29,929 nt of DNA, taken from NCBI GenBank assembly GCA_002367715.1, contig DFDL01000031.1, positions 1-29,929 on the forward strand, written 5' to 3'. The position numbers were made by a program, and so were the translations under genes. The DNA comes from Actinobacteria bacterium UBA3028. GTDB lineage: Bacteria > Actinomycetota > Actinomycetes > Nanopelagicales > Nanopelagicaceae. Below the pieces are notes generated by a model. The model was not told the origin of the DNA. It worked only from the letters and a program-made list of their open reading frames with translations, and did no database searches. Shown here piece after piece: positions 22,646-29,929 of this stretch; position 1 is the stretch's first letter; every line of letters starts with the position of its first letter.

Positions 22646-23571
22646 GGCTTAGTAAAAATCCTTATCAGGTCTTTAAATACTCCGGGCTCTGGAAGGTTAG
22701 CAAGAATTCCAGCGCCATCTAGTGAACTTTTGCCTGAAATATGAATGCTAAGGCCGCATTCTGCAAGTTTCTGACCAACTAACTTTGTTACCAGATTCTC
22801 AGGTGCAAGTACGCCACCTATAAGAGCAACTTGAAAACCAGAGCCTCCTTCACATTCGCGCTTTGCAGTTGTAGCGATTAGAACTATCTCACTTGCCGCC
22901 GCATCCAATATTTCATAAGCGGCTTCATTTCCAGCAACCGCTAGCTCATTAACGAGCTTTGCAAAATTTGCGATGGCATTAACAGATCTATCTAGCTGGT
23001 GGACTACATGAGCCAGTTGATATGGCTCGGCGTCAAAATGTTTGCAGGCAACAGCCAGGAGCTCGCTATCTCCACCTCGCCGATCTCGGGCACGTAGGGC
23101 AGAATTTAGCGCCATACGCCCAATCCAGTAGGCGCTTGCTTCATCACCAATAAGAAAACCATCGCCAGCTAGCGAGTGCGCCATTGTGCGATTCTTGCCA
23201 ACCGCAAGGGCGGTAATTCCGGTTCCTGCTGCAATTACTACGCCATCAGCCTCGACTGCGGCGGCGCATGCACTTACTGAGTCACTACAAATCCAGAGCT
23301 CTTTAATATTAGTCTTTGCCAGAACTAACTTAGCGATATCGCCATATTGCTGGTCATCTGCCGGCAAGGTAGCAACAGCCAATACAGCTCGATCAATATC
23401 GCTATCAATACTCTTAGCAAAATCAATTATCAAATTGGCGAGATAATCTACGAGCGGAAGTTCGCCAGGTGTAAAACCCGGGAAATTCTTAGCGATGCTC
23501 TCACTATTTGTGATCTGGGACTTGGCTCGAATTCCAGAGCCACCGCCATCAAAAAATATTAAGTTCGCCAT
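22642..23571 (-). CDS. BadF/BadG-family kinase, probable N-acetylglucosamine kinase
   Basis: A 309-residue ASKHA-fold kinase. The phosphate-1 motif is FFDGGGSGIRA (D8), WICSDSVSA carries the catalytic aspartate (D97), VIAAGTGITAL (112-122) is phosphate-2, and GDGFLIGDEASAYWIG (136-151) is diagnostic of the BadF/GlcNAc-kinase group. It would phosphorylate GlcNAc (or glucosamine or an N-acyl variant) at O6 with ATP in the cytoplasm. The gene starts 2 bp after the SIS gene and overlaps the NagA start, so the three form a complete route from GlcNAc to fructose 6-phosphate. A direct GlcNAc specificity is inferred from NagA. Confidence 0.87.
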   Translation of the reverse strand: MANLIFFDGGGSGIRAKSQITNSESIAKNFPGFTPGELPLVDYLANLIIDFAKSIDSDIDRAVLAVATLPADDQQYGDIAKLVLAKTNIKELWICSDSVSACAAAVEADGVVIAAGTGITALAVGKNRTMAHSLAGDGFLIGDEASAYWIGRMALNSALRARDRRGGDSELLAVACKHFDAEPYQLAHVVHQLDRSVNAIANFAKLVNELAVAGNEAAYEILDAAASEIVLIATTAKRECEGGSGFQVALIGGVLAPENLVTKLVGQKLAECGLSIHISGKSSLDGAGILANLPEPGVFKDLIRIFTKP

Positions 23572-23573
23572 GG

Positions 23574-24638
23574 TTAGAGCGTTAGCGTTACCTTGCTCAG
23601 TCCTTCAGGACTGTCAGGATCAAGACCATTCTTTCGTGCGAACTCAAGAGCAAAGGTCTGGAGAATAATAGAGTCAACAACACTTGCATATATTTCATTC
23701 TCACAATCGGCGCCCACAATTACTGTTTCACCAGGCTTAGCAAGCTCGCTAGTTCCAAACCAGAATATCTGAGTAGATTTGGCGCGAATCTTCGTTAAGT
23801 CATTTGTGAGCGAAGCTAAAGTATTTGAATCCATAGGCCAATTCTTTGGAGCCATAATAAATACTTGAGTCTTACTTGTGAGCGCCGAAATTGGACCATG
23901 CATGTAGTCGGCAATTGAGAGTCCTTGGACTGATATTTTGCTCGTCTCTTGAATCTTAAGCGCCGCCTCACGTGCATTTGGGTAAGAGAAACCTCGACCC
24001 AAAACAACAATCTCATTGTTGCGATCACATTTTGCAACTGCGCTTCGAACAGAAGCTAGGGATGCCATCAACTTTTCGCTCGCGGCTACAACAGATTTAT
24101 AGTCAGGGAATTTCTGGCTCCAGGCATTTACCAAAAGTAGGCAGCTAAAGAGTTGGGCAGCATAGGATTTAGTTGCAGCAACCGCGATTTCTCTGCCTGC
24201 CATTAGATCCAAACTAAAGTCAGCTAGCTTCGCCAGCGGAGAGTTAAGATCATTTGTAATTGAGATGATTTTTGCTCCAGCTCGCTTAGCGCAATCGGCA
24301 TATTCGACTAGATCTGTGGATTGGCCGCTCTGGCTTATTGCCACCACAAGAGTATTTGCAAAGTGCAATTTAGATTTATAGATTGTCACTGAGGATGGTG
24401 AAGTAAGCCCAACTGGTAGGCCGAGATTGGTCTCAATCAAATACTTTAGAAAGTGGGCGGCATTATCGGATGTGCCTCGAGCCAGCACCAGAACCGATCT
24501 AATTTCATTGGCCTTAAGTAGATTTGAAAGGGCAGAGAATTGTTCTGGTGAATCGGCTAATTTGGCCAATACTGCAGGGATCTCTGCTATCTCGGATTGC
24601 ATTATCGTGCCAATTTGATTCACGTCATATTTTCGCAT
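23574..24638 (-). CDS. Tandem SIS-domain protein, glucosamine-6-phosphate deaminase/isomerase-like
   Basis: A 354-residue protein with two SIS domains, matching the isomerase half of GlmS without its glutaminase half. Domain one has ARGTSDNAAHF (53-63), SQSGQSTDL (102-110) and GREIAVAATKSY (148-159). Domain two has VVLGRGFSYPNAREAALK, the E of KIQETSK, MHGPISAL and a C-terminal GLSKVTLTL with the lysine expected near the end. Such proteins act as glucosamine-6-phosphate deaminases (NagB-II type) giving fructose 6-phosphate and ammonia. It heads the amino-sugar operon and is divergent from the PLP-enzyme gene with 52 bp between. The start ATG at 24638 is used; M13 at 24602 is an alternative nearer to the usual family start. 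Confidence 0.87.
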   Translation of the reverse strand: MRKYDVNQIGTIMQSEIAEIPAVLAKLADSPEQFSALSNLLKANEIRSVLVLARGTSDNAAHFLKYLIETNLGLPVGLTSPSSVTIYKSKLHFANTLVVAISQSGQSTDLVEYADCAKRAGAKIISITNDLNSPLAKLADFSLDLMAGREIAVAATKSYAAQLFSCLLLVNAWSQKFPDYKSVVAASEKLMASLASVRSAVAKCDRNNEIVVLGRGFSYPNAREAALKIQETSKISVQGLSIADYMHGPISALTSKTQVFIMAPKNWPMDSNTLASLTNDLTKIRAKSTQIFWFGTSELAKPGETVIVGADCENEIYASVVDSIILQTFALEFARKNGLDPDSPEGLSKVTLTL

Positions 24639-24678
24639 GAAAGTGAATAGTTTCCTAGCGCAGCACCTTGCAACTTGG

Positions 24679-24684
24679 TAGCGT
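24679..24684 (+). promoter_or_regulatory. Putative -10 box of a leaderless promoter for the D-amino-acid operon
   Basis: TAGCGT ends 6 nt before the GTG at 24691, the third case of this spacing in the window. It supports GTG 24691 over ATG 24697 as start. No Shine-Dalgarno is present. Confidence 0.4.
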
Positions 24685-24690
24685 GGGCAC

Positions 24691-25947
24691 GTGGCTATGG
24701 CAAATCGCAGAATAACTGATTTAGCATCGGATCAAATCTCAGTATTTCATAAAGGATTGCCGATTTGCGCTCAAGGAATGAGCATCAAAGATTTCATCGC
24801 CACCAAACCCAATTTATTTAACTCTGATTTTCAACTTCCAATTATGGTCTTGCGAGAGAGTGCGCTCTCGCACAATATCCAGAGGATGGCTGATTACTGC
24901 AGCTCTTTAGGTTTCGAATTAGCCCCACACGTAAAGACTCCAATGTCACCTCAAATTGCTAAGCGCCAAATGGATGCGGGTGCTTGGGGACTTACTATTG
25001 CAAATTTTAGCCAAGCCTCAGTAATGCTGGATTTCGGATTTAGCCGTTTGATTATTGGAAATGAAGTTATGGAGCCAACCTCTATTGTAAAGATTGCCGA
25101 AATCAATGGAAGTGGCCAGGGCGAGATTATTTTCTATATCGACTCACTTGCGGGCCTAAAGATTGCGCAGAGCGCAATCGAAGGAGTTGCAAAAGCCAAG
25201 CTAAATGTTTTTATGGAGATCGGCGCAGTAGGTGGCAGAGCCGGAATTCGCGATTTAGATCTATTGAAAGAGATTTTAGATGAAATTGCGAAGGATAATC
25301 GCATCTATGTTCGAGGCGTATCGGGCTTTGAAGGCGCAGTTCCTGGTGGTGACCGCGAAGGTGAAGGAATTGAGCTACTTCGAAAGTTTCTAAGACATAT
25401 CGTTGCGGCTGCCACAATTACCGCGCCATTTGTACGAGAGGATAAAATTATTATCTCTGCCGGTGGCAGCTCTTTCTTTGACTATGTTGCAGAAGAGTTT
25501 GCGAAATACGAGGGCGATGCCCACAGAATTCTGCGAAGTGGTGGATATGTAAGCCATGATCACATCCACTACAACGAGCTCTACCCATTTATGAAAGCTC
25601 CTCAGAGCGAACAGTTCATCCCAGCGCTAGAACTCTGGGCGCGAGTCCTAAGTATCCCTGAGCCCGACCTAGCTATTTTAAATTTTGGAAAGCGCGATGC
25701 TGGAAACGATCTTGATAATCCAATTCCGATCGCCAAATTAGTTGAAAAGCCAGTTAAATTTAAGGGGGAGATCGAGAAGCTAAATGACCAGCATGCCTTT
25801 ATGAAGATCACTCCAGGCTCAGTTTCGGTGGGCAATGTAATCGGTTGTGGTATCTCTCACCCATGCACAAATTTTGATAAGTGGCGCTTGCTGCCATTGG
25901 TAAATGATCAATATGATGTAATAGATTTGGTTCATACCTTCTTTTAA
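24691..25947 (+). CDS. D-threonine-aldolase/D-serine-dehydratase-fold PLP enzyme
   Basis: A 418-residue fold-type III PLP enzyme with an alanine-racemase-like N-terminal barrel. The PLP lysine is K82 in APHVKTPMSP, GVSGFEG and IISAGGSSFF belong to the phosphate-binding part, and the metal pair H390/C392 in GISHPCTNFDKW is the mark of the D-serine dehydratase/D-threonine aldolase group. It would cleave or deaminate a D-beta-hydroxy amino acid in the cytoplasm. About 45 residues precede the barrel, as in many actinobacterial members. It heads an operon with RidA, an SDR and an N-acyl-D-amino-acid deacylase, which strongly supports D-amino-acid breakdown: RidA clears enamine/imine products of such PLP enzymes. 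Confidence 0.87.
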   Translation: MAMANRRITDLASDQISVFHKGLPICAQGMSIKDFIATKPNLFNSDFQLPIMVLRESALSHNIQRMADYCSSLGFELAPHVKTPMSPQIAKRQMDAGAWGLTIANFSQASVMLDFGFSRLIIGNEVMEPTSIVKIAEINGSGQGEIIFYIDSLAGLKIAQSAIEGVAKAKLNVFMEIGAVGGRAGIRDLDLLKEILDEIAKDNRIYVRGVSGFEGAVPGGDREGEGIELLRKFLRHIVAAATITAPFVREDKIIISAGGSSFFDYVAEEFAKYEGDAHRILRSGGYVSHDHIHYNELYPFMKAPQSEQFIPALELWARVLSIPEPDLAILNFGKRDAGNDLDNPIPIAKLVEKPVKFKGEIEKLNDQHAFMKITPGSVSVGNVIGCGISHPCTNFDKWRLLPLVNDQYDVIDLVHTFF

Positions 25948-25983
25948 ATCTTAGATCGAAAACAACCAACCAGAAAGGTCATC

Positions 25984-26370
25984 ATGACTAGCCAGACAAT
26001 CAAGCACGTAACAGCTAAAGGTGCACCAGCCCCAGGTGGTTCATACTCACATGGCGTAATTGCAAATGGATTTCTCTACACCTGCGGCATGGGGCCAGTT
26101 GACCCAGCAACCGGAAAGATTGTTGAAGGTGGCGTTGGTCCACAGACTCGCCAGACTCTAATTAACCTAAAGGCAATTCTTGATGAAGTTGGCGCTGACT
26201 TTAGCCAAGTAGTTAAGACAACAGCCCACCTACAAAATTGCGTTGCTGACTTTGCGGAATACGACAAGGTATATCGTGAATTTCTATCTGCGCCATTCCC
26301 AGTTCGTACAACAGTCGGCTCTGATCTAATCAATATTCTCGTTGAGATTGATTTTGTGGTGGCACTTTAA
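25984..26370 (+). CDS. RidA/YjgF/YER057c family enamine/imine deaminase
   Basis: A 128-residue Rid-family protein of the usual size. The N-terminal APAPGGSYSHGV (14-25) carries the tyrosine of the active pocket, R108 in FPVRTTVG and E121 in VEIDFVV are the carboxylate-binding arginine and the acid of RidA, suggesting active imine hydrolysis. It trims toxic 2-aminoacrylate-type intermediates released by PLP dehydratases, so its position 36 bp after the D-serine-dehydratase-like gene is meaningful. An AGAAAGG site lies 6 bases before the ATG. It is followed by an SDR gene after one base. Confidence 0.9.
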   Translation: MTSQTIKHVTAKGAPAPGGSYSHGVIANGFLYTCGMGPVDPATGKIVEGGVGPQTRQTLINLKAILDEVGADFSQVVKTTAHLQNCVADFAEYDKVYREFLSAPFPVRTTVGSDLINILVEIDFVVAL

Positions 26371-26371
26371 A

Positions 26372-27175
26372 ATGACTTATCAATTTGCAGCAGAGCTAGC
26401 AGGGCGCACAATCGTCATAACCGGCGGTGGTCGCAGTATTGGTCGCGAGATGGCTACTGCAGCTGCTGCTGCAAAGATGAAGATCGCGATTCTAGAGATC
26501 AACAAGGCCAATTTAGATGAGACCGTAAACTCGCTTCGAGCCAACGGCGCCGATATAACTGGCTATCAGGTTGATCTTCAAGTTGAGGATCAGATTATTA
26601 ACACAATCAAAGAGATTGAGAGAGACTTTGGAAAGATTGAGGTCTTTGTAAATAATGCAGCCTTCCATGACTCTGCAGATCTAATCGCGAGTTCACTTGA
26701 AATGTGGAATAAGACTTTAGATATAAATATCACGGCGCCATTTATCTGCATCAGGGCGATACTTCCAGGAATGATTGAGCGTAAATTTGGTGCAATCATC
26801 AACATCGGAACTGTAAATTCAAAGATGATGATTGGAAGTGATTCGTACACTGCATCAAAGGCAGCTCTGCATGCACTTACTCGCACAGTTGCAGTCAGAT
26901 ATGGTGGGCACGGAATTCGTTGTAACACGATTGTTCCGGGGACAATTGCTACTGAGGTCTGGCAAGAGCGGATCGATCGAAATCCAAGCGTCTTTGAAAA
27001 TCTTAAGAGCTGGTATCCGATGGGCCGCGTCGGCAAGCCATCAGATATTGCAGCAGCGGTTCTCTATCTTGCATCAGATCAGGCGCCATGGATGACTGGA
27101 ACTGAATTCGTAGTCGACGGTGGATTATTAGCGGGCTTTGCTCCGATGTATCCAGTTGTAGAAGGCACTGATTAA
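26372..27175 (+). CDS. SDR oxidoreductase with threonine at the catalytic serine position
   Basis: A 267-residue SDR. I start at ATG 26372, one base after the RidA stop; an earlier in-frame ATG at 26342 lies inside RidA. TGGGRSIG is at 17-24, NNAA at 94-97, and Y159/K163 in YTASK. The catalytic serine position appears as T147 in NIGTVNS, and the spacing to Tyr is 12 rather than the usual 13. TGTEFVVDGG near the C-terminus is normal. Its role beside RidA and a D-acylase is unclear; it could reduce the keto acid or act on a hydroxy amino acid. The family is firm. Confidence 0.85.
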   Translation: MTYQFAAELAGRTIVITGGGRSIGREMATAAAAAKMKIAILEINKANLDETVNSLRANGADITGYQVDLQVEDQIINTIKEIERDFGKIEVFVNNAAFHDSADLIASSLEMWNKTLDINITAPFICIRAILPGMIERKFGAIINIGTVNSKMMIGSDSYTASKAALHALTRTVAVRYGGHGIRCNTIVPGTIATEVWQERIDRNPSVFENLKSWYPMGRVGKPSDIAAAVLYLASDQAPWMTGTEFVVDGGLLAGFAPMYPVVEGTD

Positions 27176-27177
27176 AG

Positions 27178-28773
27178 TTGGAGGATAATACTTTTACAGT
27201 TCGTGGGGCCAGCGTTATTGATGGATCAGGAAAAGCTGGCACCAGAGAAGATGTACTAGTAGTTGAAGGAAGAGTTGCAGAAGTTGGGCGAATTATCAAA
27301 GGTAATGAGCGTGGCAAGATTGTTGATGCGACGGATTTAACTCTTAGCCCAGGCTTTATTGATATGCATGCCCATTCAGATCTAGCAGTTATCTCAGATC
27401 ACGAACATTTAGCGAAGGTAACTCAAGGCGTAACTCTCGAAGTTGTCGGCCAAGATGGCCTTAGCTATGTGCCATCAGATGAGAGCACCCTTGCGGTGCT
27501 TCGCGATCAACTCTTTGGCTGGAACGCTGATCCTGCTGGAATTGATTGGAAATTTAGATCGGTCGCAGATTATTTAAAGATTGTAGATCGTGGTGCGGCA
27601 GTAAATGTTGCATATTTAATTCCCCACGGAAATGTCCGGATGCTTGCCTGTGGCAATGAACCTGGCGAAGCCTCGCCAGAAGCACTGCAGCATCAAATCG
27701 CATTGGTAGAGGAAGGAATGCGACAGGGCGCAGTTGGAATGTCAGCTGGCCTAACTTATGTCCCGGCCATGTATGCAAGTGATAGCGAGATTGCAAAGCT
27801 AGCTGCGGTAGTTGCAAAGTATGGCGGATTTTATTCACCACATCATAGAAATTATGGCGCTAATTTTCTTGACGCCGTTGATGAGTGCATTGAGATTGCC
27901 CGCGCTTCAAAGTGTGCACTTAATCTAACTCACTGCCACATGAGCGCTCCGGTCTTCCACGATAAGACCGATTTATTATTTGAAAAATTAGCCAAGGCCC
28001 AAGCAGATGGAATCGATATCACTCTTGACTCTTATCCATATTTAGCTGGCTCTACTTATCTCCATGCCCTACTTCCATCTTGGTGCCAAGCGGGCAGTAA
28101 AGCCGCGATGCAGGAGCGAATTATCGATCCCCAAAATCGCTTAAAGATTATAAATAATTTGAATGTTTCAGGATCAGATGGCAATCAAGGTGGAGTAGTG
28201 AATTGGCCAAGCATCGTTATTGCTGGCGTCATTCAGAAACACAATGAAAAATATGTTGGCGTGAGATTAATTGAAGCTGCAGCCAGCCAAGGTCTAGATC
28301 CCGTTGAGTTCTATCTGAATTTGATAGTCGATGAAGATTTTAAAATTTCCTGCATTCTGCACTCAGGTTATGAACCAAATGTGCGCGCGATTATGCAACA
28401 TCCAAAACATTTAGTTGGTACCGATGGCATCTTGACCGGCAACCGTCCGCATCCAAGAGGTTATGGAACCTTTGCCAGATATCTTGGAGTTTATGCGCGC
28501 GAGGAGAAAATTTTGACGCTAGAAGGTGCGATAAATCGAATGACTGGGCGACCAGCAAAGCGCCTATCGCTTAAGGATCGCGGCTTAATCCGTGCAGGCT
28601 TTGTGGCAGATCTGACCTTATTTGATGCAACAACGGTTAAAGATCGCGCCACATATGAAGAGCCAAGGCTTCCTGCTGCAGGCTTTGAGAGCGTCTGGAT
28701 AAATGGAATTAAGACCCTAGATGGTGCAAAGCGAACATCTGCCCTGCCAGGTCGTGCAATTAGATCTAATTAG
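27178..28773 (+). CDS. N-acyl-D-amino-acid deacylase (D-aminoacylase family amidohydrolase)
   Basis: A 531-residue amidohydrolase, with the N-terminal beta part (DGSGKAG) before the barrel. Metal residues: H64/H66 in GFIDMHAHSD, H222 in FYSPHHRNYG, H252 in LTHCHMS, then DSYPYLAG (D284) and VGTDGILTGNRPHPRGYGTF. The cysteine bridging the metals in classic D-aminoacylases (GNCG) is D93 in VGQDGLSY. It hydrolyses N-acyl-D-amino acids to D-amino acid and carboxylate, supplying the PLP enzyme upstream in the operon. Start: TTG at 27178, two bases after the SDR stop; a GGAGG lies just after this TTG, with no other in-frame start near, so re-initiation at TTG is my best choice. No signal peptide, cytoplasmic. 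Confidence 0.88.
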   Translation: MEDNTFTVRGASVIDGSGKAGTREDVLVVEGRVAEVGRIIKGNERGKIVDATDLTLSPGFIDMHAHSDLAVISDHEHLAKVTQGVTLEVVGQDGLSYVPSDESTLAVLRDQLFGWNADPAGIDWKFRSVADYLKIVDRGAAVNVAYLIPHGNVRMLACGNEPGEASPEALQHQIALVEEGMRQGAVGMSAGLTYVPAMYASDSEIAKLAAVVAKYGGFYSPHHRNYGANFLDAVDECIEIARASKCALNLTHCHMSAPVFHDKTDLLFEKLAKAQADGIDITLDSYPYLAGSTYLHALLPSWCQAGSKAAMQERIIDPQNRLKIINNLNVSGSDGNQGGVVNWPSIVIAGVIQKHNEKYVGVRLIEAAASQGLDPVEFYLNLIVDEDFKISCILHSGYEPNVRAIMQHPKHLVGTDGILTGNRPHPRGYGTFARYLGVYAREEKILTLEGAINRMTGRPAKRLSLKDRGLIRAGFVADLTLFDATTVKDRATYEEPRLPAAGFESVWINGIKTLDGAKRTSALPGRAIRSN

Positions 28774-29929
28774 CTAATTTAGTAAGCACTTGGGCAACCC
28801 ACTTTAAATCACGTGGCCGCCAAGTATCTAAAAGATAGAAATCAATATCGCTAGCCCCAAGATCACTAAGTGTTCTCACCTTCGCATCTAAAGTCGCCGC
28901 ATCTAAGTTATCTGGAAATGTTGGACGCAAGATTGGCTTTAGCCTCATCGATAGCCGCTCTTTATAGTGGCTATAAATGGTTCCGACCTCATTTGCGCTC
29001 TTTCGATAAATTAAAGGTTCAAATGCGGTGAGGCTATCTTTTATTAAATCTGGATCTATTCCTACAAGCCAACTTAGGTCAAGCGGGCTTGTAGATTGCA
29101 TATCGAGCAGAGTTGATTGATCAACGTATGAAACTTCGACCTGGTTAGCCGATGCAATCTCAAAGATCTTTTGATATATCCGAGCAAGCTCGCCCTCGCG
29201 CACCTTTAAATAGTGCAGGATTTCGGCTCCTAAGATTTCAGCTAAGAGCTCTTTGGTTAGCTCTTTTCCAAGCCAAGGATCGCTGTCGGTTAAGAATGGG
29301 GCTAGGGCGCTGGCAACCTTCAATTTAAGGCCCGCTCCATTGCCGCCGGCTCTGTCAAAATTTGAGGCACAAGCAGCGCAGAAGCAGAGCGAGAATAAAA
29401 ATTCAGTCGTAGGACTTAGCTCCATAAAGAAGCGCTCATGGTGCTCGCCATGTCTTGCACCATGCCAATGCATCGACTCCATTGCAATTGATTTGATACC
29501 GCGTGAACTTAGATCACTGACTAAGCCATAAACATAATTTTGGACTCGAATATTTGCCGGGCAGAGCTCGGAGAGAAAATTATTGCCTAGGGCATTTAAA
29601 ACAGTTGCCTCTGGTTCAACCTTGCCTATTCCTGAATTGTGCATGAACACTGCCCAGGCGTTGACCTCCATATCCAATTTACCTGCGGCGCTTGTGACGT
29701 TCTCTAACATCTTGTTATCTAGTAAATGATCTGAAGTAGTTGGTCGAATTGAGTTTGCGGGATATTTAGCCTCATCAGGCAGGTAGTAGTGGAAGCCATC
29801 TGCCAAGTATTCAAGCTGTGGTCCTTGGCGAAGCAAGAAATCGCGTGAGCCATGGTAATTGAGAGCGAGATTAATGCCGCTAAAGCCAGAGCTCTTTAAC
29901 TCTTGTAGAACTGTGAGGGCGCCTTGGCG
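28766..29929 (-). CDS. Unrecognised protein with Cys/His cluster, 5' end outside window
   Basis: At least 387 residues are visible; the reading frame stays open to the right edge, so the apparent TTG start at 29836 is internal and the N-terminus lies outside. Readable features are GINLALNYHGSR and ADGFHYYLPDE near the visible start, HWHGARHGEHHERFF, then a LCFCAACASNF cluster with three cysteines in a C-x-C-x2-C pattern, which together could bind a metal. The alternation of strands and helices and the RDLKWVAQVL end look like a TIM barrel, perhaps related to glycosidase-like proteins, but I do not recognise a family. It is convergent with the D-acylase gene with an 8-bp overlap of 3' ends. 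Function unknown. Confidence 0.75.
   Translation of the reverse strand, partial: RQGALTVLQELKSSGFSGINLALNYHGSRDFLLRQGPQLEYLADGFHYYLPDEAKYPANSIRPTTSDHLLDNKMLENVTSAAGKLDMEVNAWAVFMHNSGIGKVEPEATVLNALGNNFLSELCPANIRVQNYVYGLVSDLSSRGIKSIAMESMHWHGARHGEHHERFFMELSPTTEFLFSLCFCAACASNFDRAGGNGAGLKLKVASALAPFLTDSDPWLGKELTKELLAEILGAEILHYLKVREGELARIYQKIFEIASANQVEVSYVDQSTLLDMQSTSPLDLSWLVGIDPDLIKDSLTAFEPLIYRKSANEVGTIYSHYKERLSMRLKPILRPTFPDNLDAATLDAKVRTLSDLGASDIDFYLLDTWRPRDLKWVAQVLTKLAN

Noticed and set aside
23574..24638. Glucosamine-6-phosphate synthase GlmS
   Set aside because: The N-terminal glutaminase domain with its leading cysteine is absent and the gene starts at the SIS part, so synthesis from glutamine is not possible.
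26590..27036. 148-residue minus-strand frame
   Set aside because: Fully antisense to a well-supported SDR, with no motif or ribosome site.
1..29929. tRNA, rRNA, CRISPR, insertion sequence or phage remnants
   Set aside because: No cloverleaf-like sequence, repeat array, terminal inverted repeats or transposase/integrase frames were seen; gaps are too short for most of these.

Overview
This window looks like a piece of a small, streamlined actinobacterial chromosome with mid-to-high 40s %GC by eye. It has very short intergenic gaps, many ATGA or TAATG start/stop overlaps, several putative leaderless starts (a TANNNT box exactly 6 nt before the start codon) and GTG/TTG starts. Freshwater acI/Nanopelagicales-type Actinobacteria are my best guess; this is inference, since no rRNA or other phylogenetic marker is present. 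I see no tRNA, rRNA, CRISPR array, insertion sequence or phage gene.

Almost the whole window is one large carbohydrate-catabolism island of about 31 genes in alternating blocks. (A) 1-4508, minus: SMP-30-type lactonase, U32-like TIM barrel, SDR, APH-fold kinase and an enolase paralogue cut by the left edge. (B) 4583-9490, plus: SDR, DapA-superfamily protein, KDG-kinase-like PfkB, KDPG aldolase, SDR and extended SDR. (C) 9650-12908, plus: ABC sugar importer (binding protein and two permeases; the ATPase is elsewhere), with a dyad-rich control region in front and a perfect 14-bp hairpin between the binding-protein and permease genes. (D) 12917-16985, minus: compact five-gene operon of HPS/KGPDC-like protein, zinc-type dehydrogenase lacking structural-zinc cysteines, SDR, xylose-isomerase-like TIM barrel and RraA-like protein. 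(E) 16999-21746, plus: alpha/beta hydrolase, glucuronate isomerase UxaC, fructuronate reductase UxuB and zinc dehydrogenase. (F) 21743-24638, minus: SIS deaminase/isomerase, BadF-type GlcNAc-kinase-like protein and a minimal NagA. (G) 24691-28773, plus: D-threonine-aldolase/D-serine-dehydratase-fold PLP enzyme, RidA, SDR and N-acyl-D-amino-acid deacylase. (H) 28766-29929, minus: unrecognised protein with a Cys/His cluster, cut by the right edge.

Together the genes suggest uptake of a sugar or oligosaccharide through the ABC importer, then breakdown of uronic acids (UxaC, UxuB, a missing mannonate dehydratase, KDG kinase, KDPG aldolase), of oxidised sugars (dehydrogenases and lactonase) and of amino sugars (kinase, NagA, SIS deaminase), alongside N-acyl-D-amino-acid handling. 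No transcription regulator, ABC ATPase, glycoside hydrolase or mannonate dehydratase is visible. The most novel-looking parts are block D (a possible undescribed keto-sugar pathway), several enzymes with changed active-site or metal-site residues, and the coupling of amino-sugar with D-amino-acid genes in blocks F and G.
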